A DNA stretch of 5,032 nt from Methanimicrococcus sp. (GTDB lineage: Archaea; Halobacteriota; Methanosarcinia; Methanosarcinales; Methanosarcinaceae), in the NCBI GenBank assembly GCA_009783635.1, contig WRDC01000094.1:1-5032 (forward strand), written 5' to 3'. Position 1 is the first letter of the stretch; each line of letters starts with the position of its first letter. Below the pieces are notes generated by a model. It was not told where the DNA came from. It worked only from the letters and a program-made list of their open reading frames with translations, and ran no database searches. This document shows positions 1 to 4,864 of the stretch, piece after piece. The position numbers and the translations under genes were made by a program.

Positions 1-181
1 TTGATGCAGCATATGTGCGTTTATCGTGCGTTTATACACTAAATGAATAAAGAAACAATGTTGTATAAAAAATATCGCTTATGAACAGGGGTTATCGTTT
101 CCTCGAAAGCAAATGTGCTTTAATTTTTTAAAAAAATGAAAATTGACAGAGCGCCTCAAATATTTCTCCTAAACATAAACG

Positions 182-227
182 GCCGCCTTACAAAAAGGAG
201 AAGTTGTGAGCAAAGCGGCATTTTTTT
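182..227 (+). terminator. Possible hairpin plus T7 terminator or leader element
   Basis: GCCGC at 182-186 can pair with GCGGC at 215-219, and two A-T pairs extend the stem after one mismatch. An inner ACAA/TTGT pairing leaves a GGAG-containing loop. T7 follows at 221-227. It could end a + strand transcript from left of the window; archaeal polymerase stops mainly on T-tracts, so the hairpin may be secondary. The GGAG could alternatively pair with TTCTCCT at 164-170, which excludes the first fold. Confidence 0.3.
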
Positions 228-243
228 GCCGTAAGATAAGATA

Positions 244-251
244 TTTAAATA
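244..251 (+). promoter_or_regulatory. TATA box for aspartate kinase
   Basis: TTTAAATA matches the archaeal TATA consensus TTTA(A/T)ATA exactly, with a purine-rich stretch just upstream where a BRE would lie. Transcription would start near 270-275, giving a leader of about 65 nt before ATG 338. The box sits inside the perfect 16-bp palindrome AGATATTTAAATATCT (239-254), so a symmetric repressor could cover it. The start position is inferred from spacing only. Confidence 0.5.
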
Positions 252-337
252 TCTATCACATTAAAAAAAGAACAGCTTTTCGATTATGAGACAGTTTGAA
301 CCGATTTATTTGTTTAATTCACGGAAACGGATGAACT

Positions 338-1741
338 ATGAAGATTGTTATGAAATTCGGCGGAACCTCCGTCGGAGACGGAAAAAAAATATGCCATGTC
401 GCCGAACTTGTAAAACGTTATTTTGATAAAGGAGACCAAGTTGTCTTGGTCACTTCCGCATTGGCCGGCGTAACGGATGAGTTACTTGAAATTGCGGGGA
501 ACGGATGCGAACATGGGAAAGTGACAGCGGTTACCGAATTCATTGCTTCTTTAAAATCTCAGCATTTCGCCGCCGTCAACGATGCCGTTAGCGATGAAGC
601 GATTAAAGCCGGCGTTATCGAATTTTTAACAACGCGCATTGACGAACTTGAAAAAGCGCTGATCGGTATATGCTATCTGGGGGAGCTGACAGCCCGTTCC
701 CGCGACAACATTTCTTCATACGGTGAACGTCTGGCGGCGCCAATCGTTTCCGGCGCGATTTCAGCGCTCGGCATCCCGTCCAAATATTACACGGGCGGAG
801 AGGCGGGTATTATCACGACCGACGCTTTCGGCGGCGCCAAACCCCTTCCGAAATCTTATGACCTCATCAACAGCCGCTTAACGCCGGATTTGAAAAATTC
901 GATTCAGGTTGTGACCGGCTTCATCGGCGAAAACGAAGAAGGAAGCATCACAACACTCGGCCGCAGCGGGTCGGACTACACGGCTTCCATTCTCGGCGTC
1001 GGCGTCAAAGCCGATGAAATCTGGCTTTGGAAAGAAGTGGACGGCATCATGACGACGAATCCGAAAATCGTACCGTCGGCGCGCACGATCCAATACATTT
1101 CATATCAGGAAGCAATGGAGCTTTCCTCTCTCGGCGCCGAAGTCCTTCACCCGAGAACGATCGAGCCGTCCATGAAACATCACATTCCGGTCCGCGTGAA
1201 AAGCACATTTAAGCCGGACTTTGACGGAACGCTGGTCGTTTCGGAAAATATAAAGTCCAAAAACGTCGTCAAAGCCGTCAGCATGATTAAAAAAGTCTCG
1301 CTGATAAACGTTTCCAGCGCTGAAATGGTCGGCTATATCGGAAAGGTCGCCGGAATTTTCACAATTTTGGCGGAAAAAAATGTCGGCGTCCGCTTAATCA
1401 GCCAAGGGTCCGAATCCAGCATCTCATTCATCGTGAATGACAGCGACAGCGCAAAAACCGTCAAATCGTTGAAAGCCGGACTCGGCGACTCTTACAAAAT
1501 CGATTCACGCTCGGACATTGCCGTCACCGCCGTCGTCGGCGCCGGCATGGCCGGAACGCCCGGTGTTGCCCGCCGCGTGTTTACGGCGCTCGGCAAAGAA
1601 AACATTAACATTATCATGATCAGCCAAGGGTCTTCCGAATACAACATCTCCTGCGTCGTCAGCAGCAGCGACGTCAACAAAGCGGTTGCGGCGCTCCACT
1701 CCGAATTTGAGCTGGACAAACCTGATACCAAAAACAAATGA
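338..1741 (+). CDS. Aspartate kinase (archaeal type, two ACT domains)
   Basis: Phosphorylates L-aspartate with ATP to 4-phospho-L-aspartate, the committed step toward lysine, threonine, methionine and isoleucine, in the cytoplasm. The 467 residues fit the monofunctional archaeal enzymes; there is no fused homoserine dehydrogenase. The amino acid kinase domain covers about residues 1-300. It has the nucleotide/phosphate motif KFGGTS (6-11), SYGERL (127-132), GFIG (194-197), TLGRSGSDYTA (206-216), WKEVDGIMTTNP (231-242) and GAEVLHPRTI (266-275). Two ACT regulatory domains follow at about 318-380 and 395-458, each with an ISQGS-type effector-site motif (354-358 and 428-432), so feedback inhibition by threonine or lysine is expected. 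All key motifs are intact. ATG 338 is chosen because the kinase motif starts at residue 6. The Shine-Dalgarno is weak (GGATGA at 329-334). A perfect TATA box lies about 90 bp upstream, and T-tracts follow the stop. Confidence 0.96.
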   Translation: MKIVMKFGGTSVGDGKKICHVAELVKRYFDKGDQVVLVTSALAGVTDELLEIAGNGCEHGKVTAVTEFIASLKSQHFAAVNDAVSDEAIKAGVIEFLTTRIDELEKALIGICYLGELTARSRDNISSYGERLAAPIVSGAISALGIPSKYYTGGEAGIITTDAFGGAKPLPKSYDLINSRLTPDLKNSIQVVTGFIGENEEGSITTLGRSGSDYTASILGVGVKADEIWLWKEVDGIMTTNPKIVPSARTIQYISYQEAMELSSLGAEVLHPRTIEPSMKHHIPVRVKSTFKPDFDGTLVVSENIKSKNVVKAVSMIKKVSLINVSSAEMVGYIGKVAGIFTILAEKNVGVRLISQGSESSISFIVNDSDSAKTVKSLKAGLGDSYKIDSRSDIAVTAVVGAGMAGTPGVARRVFTALGKENINIIMISQGSSEYNISCVVSSSDVNKAVAALHSEFELDKPDTKNK

Positions 1742-1794
1742 GCGGGCTGACGCGGAAAAAAAGGAAGTAAAACAATTCACTCTTTCATTTTTGA

Positions 1795-1835
1795 CATTCA
1801 TTTTTTAACTTTTAAATTAATTTTTTAACTTTTGC
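1795..1835 (+). terminator. Duplicated T-tract after aspartate kinase
   Basis: The 14-mer ATTTTTTAACTTTT-like block (A, T6, AACTTT) occurs at 1800-1813 and again at 1820-1833, a 20-bp period. Two T6 tracts 53-92 bp past the stop fit archaeal intrinsic termination, with no hairpin needed. The stretch between the tracts, TTTAAATTAA (1811-1820), also looks like a TATA box that would place a start near 1840, about 20 nt before purM. The same DNA may therefore end one transcript and begin the next. Both roles are inferred. Confidence 0.4.
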
Positions 1836-1851
1836 AAACAAAATCACAAAT

Positions 1852-1855
1852 GAGG
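1852..1855 (+). promoter_or_regulatory. Shine-Dalgarno that fixes the purM start
   Basis: GAGG at 1852-1855 lies 6 nt before ATG 1862. The earlier in-frame codons TTG 1832 and ATG 1850 sit on or before this site and have no ribosome site of their own, so 1862 is the likely start. Confidence 0.7.
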
Positions 1856-1861
1856 CGGAAT

Positions 1862-2863
1862 ATGACGGGAAAAGAATCCACTTATGCATCGGCCGGCGTT
1901 GATATTCATCAGGAAGAAAACACCATCAAATCTTTGACAAAAATGATAAAATTCAAAAGAGAGGGCTTTGGCGCGCCGCTGACGGATATCGGCCACTATG
2001 CCGGCTTAATGGACTTTGGCGAATTCGCAATCGCCATGACCACCGACGGCGTCGGCTCAAAAGTTTTGATCGCCAACGACATGGGAAAATGGGACACGGT
2101 CGGCATTGACTGTATCGCTATGAATGTCAATGACCTGCTGGCCATCGGCGCCGAGCCGATCGGTTTTGTTGATTATCTGGCTCTTGAGAAACACAAACCC
2201 GGGTTTTCCAAAGAAATCGGGATCGGCTTGGCCAAAGGCGCCGAAATCGCCCGCATATCCATTGTCGGCGGCGAGACGGCAACGCTTCCCGACGTCATCC
2301 GCGGCTTTGATCTGGCCGGCACCTGCATCGGCGCCGTTAAAAAAGATGAAATCTTAACCGGCGAAAAAATCAAAGTCGGCGACGTGATCATCGGCCTCAG
2401 GAGCAGCGGCGTTCACAGCAATGGTTACTCGCTTGTCCGGAAAATCATCAAAGAATCGCCGTATGATTATCACGATTACTGCCCGTATGACCTCAAGAAC
2501 ACGATCGGCGGAGAGCTTTTGATTCCGACCCGCATATACATGGAAGTTTTGGATGTCATTAAAAAGCACGAGGTTCACGGCTTAGCGCACATCACCGGCA
2601 GCGGCCTGCTGAAACTGAGAAGGATTACAAACCTCGGCTTTGATATCACGGATCCGATCGAGCCGCCGGCGATTTTCAAATTCCTTCAGGAACAGGGCGG
2701 CGTCAGCGATTTGGAAATGTACAAAACGTTCAATATGGGAATGGGCTTTGTGATAATCGTTCCCGAAGAAGCCGCGCCTTATGTGATCGGCATGACCGGC
2801 GGCAAATACGTCGGAAAAATTGTCGAATCCGGCATTAAAGTGAAGGATTTAGTGATTGAGTAA
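1862..2863 (+). CDS. purM: Phosphoribosylformylglycinamidine cyclo-ligase (AIR synthetase)
   Basis: Catalyses ATP-dependent ring closure of formylglycinamidine ribonucleotide (FGAM) to aminoimidazole ribonucleotide (AIR), step five of purine synthesis; cytosolic, a homodimer in the family. From ATG 1862 the protein has 333 residues, close to the 345 of E. coli PurM. Visible family motifs are YASAGVDI (8-15), MTTDGVGSK (59-67, substrate/ATP site), IAMNVND (85-91), GGETA (136-140), GLRSSGVHSNGYSLVR (178-193), LLIPTRIY (219-226), HGLAHITGSGLL (239-250) and YKTFNMGMGF (287-296). HITGSG replaces the HITGGG common in bacteria, a mild difference. The start is chosen for GAGG at 1852-1855; a start at TTG 1832 would add ten unlikely residues. 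The gene ends in Val-Ile-Glu-stop, and those codons are the first unit of a 17-bp tandem repeat that runs on downstream. It is separated from aspartate kinase by 120 bp carrying T-tracts and a possible TATA box, so it may have its own promoter. Confidence 0.96.
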   Translation: MTGKESTYASAGVDIHQEENTIKSLTKMIKFKREGFGAPLTDIGHYAGLMDFGEFAIAMTTDGVGSKVLIANDMGKWDTVGIDCIAMNVNDLLAIGAEPIGFVDYLALEKHKPGFSKEIGIGLAKGAEIARISIVGGETATLPDVIRGFDLAGTCIGAVKKDEILTGEKIKVGDVIIGLRSSGVHSNGYSLVRKIIKESPYDYHDYCPYDLKNTIGGELLIPTRIYMEVLDVIKKHEVHGLAHITGSGLLKLRRITNLGFDITDPIEPPAIFKFLQEQGGVSDLEMYKTFNMGMGFVIIVPEEAAPYVIGMTGGKYVGKIVESGIKVKDLVIE

Positions 2864-2970
2864 GCCGAGTGATTGAGTCGGCTGAATGATTGAATAAGTT
2901 GAATGATTGAGAAAGCTGAATGATTGAGAAAGCTGAATGATTGAGCAAGCCGAGTGATCGAGCCGGCTCA
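2852..2970 (+). repeat. Seven-copy 17-bp tandem repeat grown from the purM 3' end
   Basis: Seven contiguous 17-bp units begin at 2852, 2869, 2886, 2903, 2920, 2937 and 2954, with consensus RTGATTGAGNAAGCYGA. Units 4 and 5 are identical and the others differ at a few positions. Unit 1 contains the last three codons and the stop of purM (GTG ATT GAG TAA). The period is not a multiple of three and units carry stop codons, so the array is not coding. It has no spacers, so it is not a CRISPR array. The likely origin is slippage or unequal exchange at the gene end. Unit 7 is the most diverged and contains the perfect palindrome GAGCCGGCTC. Confidence 0.95.
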
Positions 2971-2990
2971 ATCCATTTTTATTTCATTTT
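2960..2990 (+). terminator. Likely purM terminator at the end of the repeat array
   Basis: The palindrome GAGCCGGCTC (2960-2969) is followed by a T-rich stretch at 2975-2990 (T5, then T3, then T4). ATTGAG at 2940-2945 can also pair with CTCAAT at 2967-2972. An archaeal T-tract stop here would place the whole tandem array in the purM 3' untranslated region. Confidence 0.4.
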
Positions 2991-3005
2991 GAATGGAACG
3001 GAAAC

Positions 3006-3010
3006 GAGGT
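3006..3010 (+). promoter_or_regulatory. Shine-Dalgarno that favours a TTG start at 3017
   Basis: GAGGT at 3006-3010 lies 6 nt before the in-frame TTG 3017. The upstream ATG 2993 is preceded only by T-rich sequence. If ATG 2993 were used, this strong site would lie inside the coding region. Confidence 0.55.
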
Positions 3011-3016
3011 CTTTTC

Positions 3017-3316
3017 TTGGTATGCATTAAAAATTTGGAAGTGGTGATCATCGGCAATGAGATGACACTCTTTGAATGTGAAGAATTGATCCGTGAGGTG
3101 TCCGATGAAGTTTACTTAGTGCCGGGAGGCTATAATCTTCTCGGGGTATTATTGAAAGGGGCGCGGCCTTTTCCGGTCGGGTTCAAAGACGACAGCCTGT
3201 TTTTTCAATACGTAAAACCGTGTTTCGGCATTTTCGCGCTGCAGATGGAAAAATGTGAAAACATAAATGAGCTGAAGACCGATTTCCGAAAGCAAGGGTT
3301 TGAACAAATTAAATAA
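3017..3316 (+). CDS. Small DUF1894-like methanogen protein
   Basis: A protein of 99 residues from TTG 3017, or 107 from ATG 2993. The shorter form is preferred for its GAGGT site and because it begins M-V-C-I-K-N-L, which fits my memory of DUF1894 (Pfam PF08979) starts. The central SDEVYLVPGGYNLLGVLL, then PFPVGF and YVKPCFGIF, are the recognisable conserved stretch. The family is found in methanogens; its biochemical role is not known to me. There is no signal peptide or membrane segment, so it should be a cytosolic alpha/beta protein. Cysteines include one at residue 3 and one in the KPC motif. It follows purM by 153 bp, past the repeat array and T-rich tract, so separate transcription is likely. 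It ends in two consecutive TAA stops and then a strong terminator. The family assignment is from memory, not from a search. Confidence 0.75.
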   Translation: MVCIKNLEVVIIGNEMTLFECEELIREVSDEVYLVPGGYNLLGVLLKGARPFPVGFKDDSLFFQYVKPCFGIFALQMEKCENINELKTDFRKQGFEQIK

Positions 3317-3335
3317 TAAATAAAATAATAAATGA

Positions 3336-3390
3336 AATTGCGGCCTTCGCTTCGCCGGCCGCAATTCTCAGCAATCCGATTTCTTTTTTT
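3336..3390. terminator. Bidirectional hairpin terminator between convergent genes
   Basis: AATTGCGGCC (3336-3345) and GGCCGCAATT (3357-3366) form a perfect 10-bp stem with an 11-nt loop. On the + strand T7 follows at 3384-3390. On the - strand a T-rich stretch follows the hairpin directly (complement of 3311-3335). It lies between the small + gene ending at 3316 and the - lipoprotein gene ending at 3411, so it can serve both. Confidence 0.75.
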
Positions 3391-3410
3391 GTCGCTGATT
3401 TTTGAAAAAA

Positions 3411-3701
3411 TTACTGCTTGACAAATTCCTGGTTGAATGAAATAATTCCGCCGATTTTGATTGTCAAATTTTTACCCGTAAACTCGGCTGTGCCGAGTTT
3501 TGCGTTGTTATAGTAAAGGTTGTAAACATTGCCGTCCTTTGTCCATGTCCCTTGGTATGTGCCGATGAGACCGAAATTGGCCGTGAATGTTTTGTCTTTG
3601 TTGAACGTAATCGTTGCGTTTGAGTCTGTACTTTTCCATGTTCCGACAATTTTGTCACCGAGGCAGCCTGAGAGAAGGCAGGCGGCTAAAAGGATGACCA
3701 A
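3411..3701 (-). CDS. Small lipocalin-like lipoprotein
   Basis: Coordinates use the only canonical in-frame start, TTG 3701 (96 residues), but the true N-terminus is probably upstream. In-frame codons before the TTG read I-K-K-G-A-I-A-L-V-L-V, giving the charged n-region and long hydrophobic core of a lipoprotein signal. GAGGGG at 3742-3737 is spaced 8 nt from ATC 3728, where an ATG would be expected, and a TGA closes the frame 15 bp upstream of that ATC. The lipobox is LSGC (Cys13 of the TTG form; LAAC at Cys8 is an alternative), so the mature protein should be lipid-anchored outside the cell membrane. The mature part of about 84 residues has the pattern IVGTWKS...ITFNKDKTF...GTYQGTWTKDGNVYNLYY...GTAEFTGKNLTI, alternating beta strands typical of small lipocalin-like repeats found as lipoproteins in methanogens. 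No ligand can be predicted. A TATA box and dyad lie upstream, and the terminator at 3336-3366 follows the stop. Confidence 0.8.
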   Translation of the reverse strand: MVILLAACLLSGCLGDKIVGTWKSTDSNATITFNKDKTFTANFGLIGTYQGTWTKDGNVYNLYYNNAKLGTAEFTGKNLTIKIGGIISFNQEFVKQ

Positions 3702-3736
3702 AACTAAAGCAATCGCGCCTTTTTTGATGATAGTAT

Positions 3737-3742
3737 CCCCTC
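3737..3742 (-). promoter_or_regulatory. Shine-Dalgarno upstream of the lipoprotein
   Basis: On the - strand GAGGGG (3742-3737) lies 8 nt before ATC 3728 and 5 nt before ATC 3731. It is 35 nt from TTG 3701, too far to serve that codon. It is the main evidence that translation begins upstream of the TTG. Confidence 0.5.
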
Positions 3743-3769
3743 ATCTTTATTGATTAAGAATGGTTAGAA

Positions 3770-3790
3770 TGTTTGATTGGAAATCAAACA
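3770..3790. promoter_or_regulatory. 21-bp dyad, candidate operator for the lipoprotein gene
   Basis: Perfect 9-bp arms TGTTTGATT (3770-3778) and AATCAAACA (3782-3790) flank a 3-bp centre. The dyad lies 19 bp downstream of the - strand TATA box (3809-3816), so it would span the expected transcription start near 3787, a common position for archaeal repressor sites. As RNA it could instead form a tight-loop hairpin at the 5' end of the message. Confidence 0.45.
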
Positions 3791-3808
3791 ATTTTGAAAT
3801 GATACGCT

Positions 3809-3816
3809 CATATAAA
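3809..3816 (-). promoter_or_regulatory. TATA box for the lipoprotein gene
   Basis: On the - strand TTTATATG, preceded by an AT-rich stretch, fits the archaeal TATA box at seven of eight positions. A start about 25 bp downstream of the box (near 3787) would give a leader of about 60 nt before ATC 3728. Confidence 0.4.
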
Positions 3817-3844
3817 AATTTGGGGTCATGAGAGGAAGAGAGAA

Positions 3845-3878
3845 ATTCGAATCCGGTTCGAATCCTGTTGATTCGAAT
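3845..3878. repeat. Cluster of three TTCGAA palindromes
   Basis: ATTCGAAT occurs at 3845-3852 and 3871-3878, with GGTTCGAATCC between them at 3855-3865. The outer two are identical perfect palindromes. The middle one includes CGGTTCGAATCC (3854-3865), which is also the T-arm sequence of the tRNA-Gln at the right end of the window, read there from the - strand. No full tRNA can be folded around it, because the flanking T-stem and acceptor do not pair. Confidence 0.6.
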
Positions 3879-3886
3879 AAAAACGA

Positions 3887-3987
3887 TGCACACCGGCGGC
3901 CGCTTGGAGCGGCTACGGCTGCGGCCCCCAATACCGTTCATGCGGATGCCGCCGCCGCTTACGCCAAACCGCCTGTCGGGCGCCGGC
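3887..3987. other. GC-rich structured intergenic block
   Basis: By hand count 74 of 101 bases are G or C, while the DNA immediately to the left is AT-rich. It contains GCCGC-TTGGA-GCGGC (3899-3913), a GCCGCCGCCGC run (3948-3958) that can pair with CGGCGGC (3894-3900), and a possible closing helix CCGGCG (3893-3898) with CGCCGG (3981-3986). T5 lies just outside each end on the outgoing strand (3989-3993 for +, the complement of 3879-3883 for -). On the - strand it follows the methyltransferase stop and may be its terminator. It could also be a structured RNA or a dispersed repeat. Reading frames through it are Ala-rich or Arg/Ser-rich and not protein-like. Confidence 0.5.
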
Positions 3988-3996
3988 ATTTTTGTG

Positions 3997-4761
3997 TCAA
4001 ATTTCAGCGATGACAAGCATTTCAAAGTCTTCTGTGGTTAATTTGTGTTCTCTTGAAAAGGCGCCGAGCCTTGCCCCGAATATATCAATGGTCTTGTATC
4101 CCAGCGATTTCAGCAGCCACGTTATTTCACAAGGCGCATAAAGCCTTTCGTTACATTCAAGGGTCCCTTTACTTCCGGAATCGTCCTCAAATTCCACAAT
4201 ACTATGACTGCGAAAGGTCATTAAATCAAAACTGTTATTTTTACACGTTGAGTTGCCTTCTTCTTCAACAGAGGCAAAAAATTCATTCACGGAATGGAAT
4301 AACGGGAAGAGTCCGTTTGACGTCGTGAAAATAAATTTCGCTTGGGGTTTGAGCGCTTTTGTAACGCTTTTGAGTATCTCATAATTCATTTCATCGGTTT
4401 CCATCAACGAAAACCCGCCTTCGCAAATCATGATGGCGGCATCGAATTCGCCGTCAAACGGCAAATTTCGCGCGTCTCGGCATTGAAAATCAATCGACAG
4501 ATTGGCAGCTTTCGCCTTTTCTCTTGCCCTTTTCAATTGTGATTCCGATAAATCGATGCCCGTTATGTTGTATCCGCGCTTCGATAACTCTATGGCGTGG
4601 CGGCCTGTTCCGCAGCCGACGTCCAATATTTTCAAGGACTTGTCGGATTGTAATTCTTTTTCAATAAAATCACATTCACCGGACGTCCCTTGCGTATAAA
4701 CTTCACGGTCGTACTGCCGGCCGTAATTCTCAAACAAAGACTCATACCACTGCTTTTTCAT
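3997..4761 (-). CDS. Class I SAM-dependent methyltransferase
   Basis: A cytosolic protein of 254 residues with a Rossmann-type methyltransferase fold. Motif I is ILDVGCGTG (45-53), which binds S-adenosylmethionine. The strand 2 acidic residue is Asp70 in TGIDLSESQL (67-76), and CRDARNLPF (94-102) supplies the adenine-side contact. FDAAIMICEGGFSLME (106-121) is the motif IV region, and KFIFTTSNG (142-150) follows strand 5. The C-terminal part, with RLYAPCEITWLLKSLGYKTIDIFGARLGAF (206-235), matches the usual end of Methyltransf_11/25-type enzymes. The N-terminal WYESLFENYGRQYDREVYTQGT is a recurrent lead-in for this subfamily in methanogens and clostridia, as I recall it. The substrate is unknown to me, and the motifs do not separate small molecules from other acceptors. 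The start is ATG 4761 with GAGG at 4771-4768, 6 nt upstream. The gene is downstream of a possible small ORF and tRNA-Gln; the GC-rich block follows its stop. Confidence 0.92.
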   Translation of the reverse strand: MKKQWYESLFENYGRQYDREVYTQGTSGECDFIEKELQSDKSLKILDVGCGTGRHAIELSKRGYNITGIDLSESQLKRAREKAKAANLSIDFQCRDARNLPFDGEFDAAIMICEGGFSLMETDEMNYEILKSVTKALKPQAKFIFTTSNGLFPLFHSVNEFFASVEEEGNSTCKNNSFDLMTFRSHSIVEFEDDSGSKGTLECNERLYAPCEITWLLKSLGYKTIDIFGARLGAFSREHKLTTEDFEMLVIAEI

Positions 4762-4786
4762 TATACGCCTCTTTCTCTTTTAACGC

Positions 4787-4864
4787 TTATTTTACTGTTT
4801 TTTTATTTTTCAGCCGCATTCGCCGCATGAATAACTCCTCACAACGGCGAGGTGTTTCAATCAT
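4787..4864 (-). CDS. Possible small basic peptide upstream of the methyltransferase
   Basis: An open frame on the - strand can start at TTG 4876 (29 codons), ATG 4864 (25 codons) or ATG 4828 (13 codons) and ends with TAA at 4789-4787, 25 nt before the methyltransferase ATG. The 25-codon form begins M-I-E-T-P-R-R-C-E-E-L-F and then M-R-R-M-R-L-K-N-K-K, a strongly basic tail. The innermost ATG has the best ribosome site in the region: GAGGAG at 4840-4835 with a 6-nt spacer. It could be a leader peptide, a real small protein, a decayed gene end or chance. I do not recognise it. Confidence 0.25.
   Translation of the reverse strand: MIETPRRCEELFMRRMRLKNKKTVK

Larger units (their letters stand above)
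1..337. other. AT-rich upstream intergenic region
   Basis: No convincing gene is visible on either strand. It holds a 10-bp direct repeat GTGCGTTTAT at 15-24 and 26-35, A/T tracts around 121-137, a hairpin with a T7 tract (182-227) and the aspartate kinase TATA box (244-251). Two tiny + strand reading frames exist. One runs from ATG 136 to TAA 234 (32 codons, no Shine-Dalgarno). The other runs from GTG 206 to TGA 289 (27 codons, basic) and has a GGAG at 197-200. Neither resembles anything I know. The left part may be the tail of a transcription unit lying outside the window. Confidence 0.6.

Noticed and set aside
136..234. 32-codon frame from ATG 136
   Set aside because: There is no ribosome site, it overlaps the hairpin/T7 element in full, and it shows no recognisable family features.
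1505..1801. 98-codon and neighbouring - strand frames opposite aspartate kinase
   Set aside because: Shadow frames of a conserved gene caused by its GC-rich codons; no independent start signals or protein character.
1832..1861. Upstream purM starts at TTG 1832 or ATG 1850
   Set aside because: They lie in or next to the T-tract, lack a Shine-Dalgarno, and the site for ATG 1862 would fall inside the gene.
2852..2970. CRISPR-like array
   Set aside because: The 17-bp units are head-to-tail with no unique spacers, and no cas gene is present.
3820..3880. A second tRNA around GGTTCGAATCC
   Set aside because: The bases flanking the T-loop do not form a T-stem, and no acceptor, D-arm or anticodon arm can be found.
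3828..4013. 61-codon frame on the + strand
   Set aside because: Its Ala-rich middle comes from the GCC repeats, and it runs into the methyltransferase end on the opposite strand. The upstream GGGG is only a weak ribosome site and there is no protein-like pattern.
3747..4025. 92-codon frame on the - strand through the intergenic region
   Set aside because: It starts inside the methyltransferase end, crosses the GC block as Gly/Arg/Ser-rich sequence and the AT-rich promoter region as unrelated sequence, and lacks a ribosome site.
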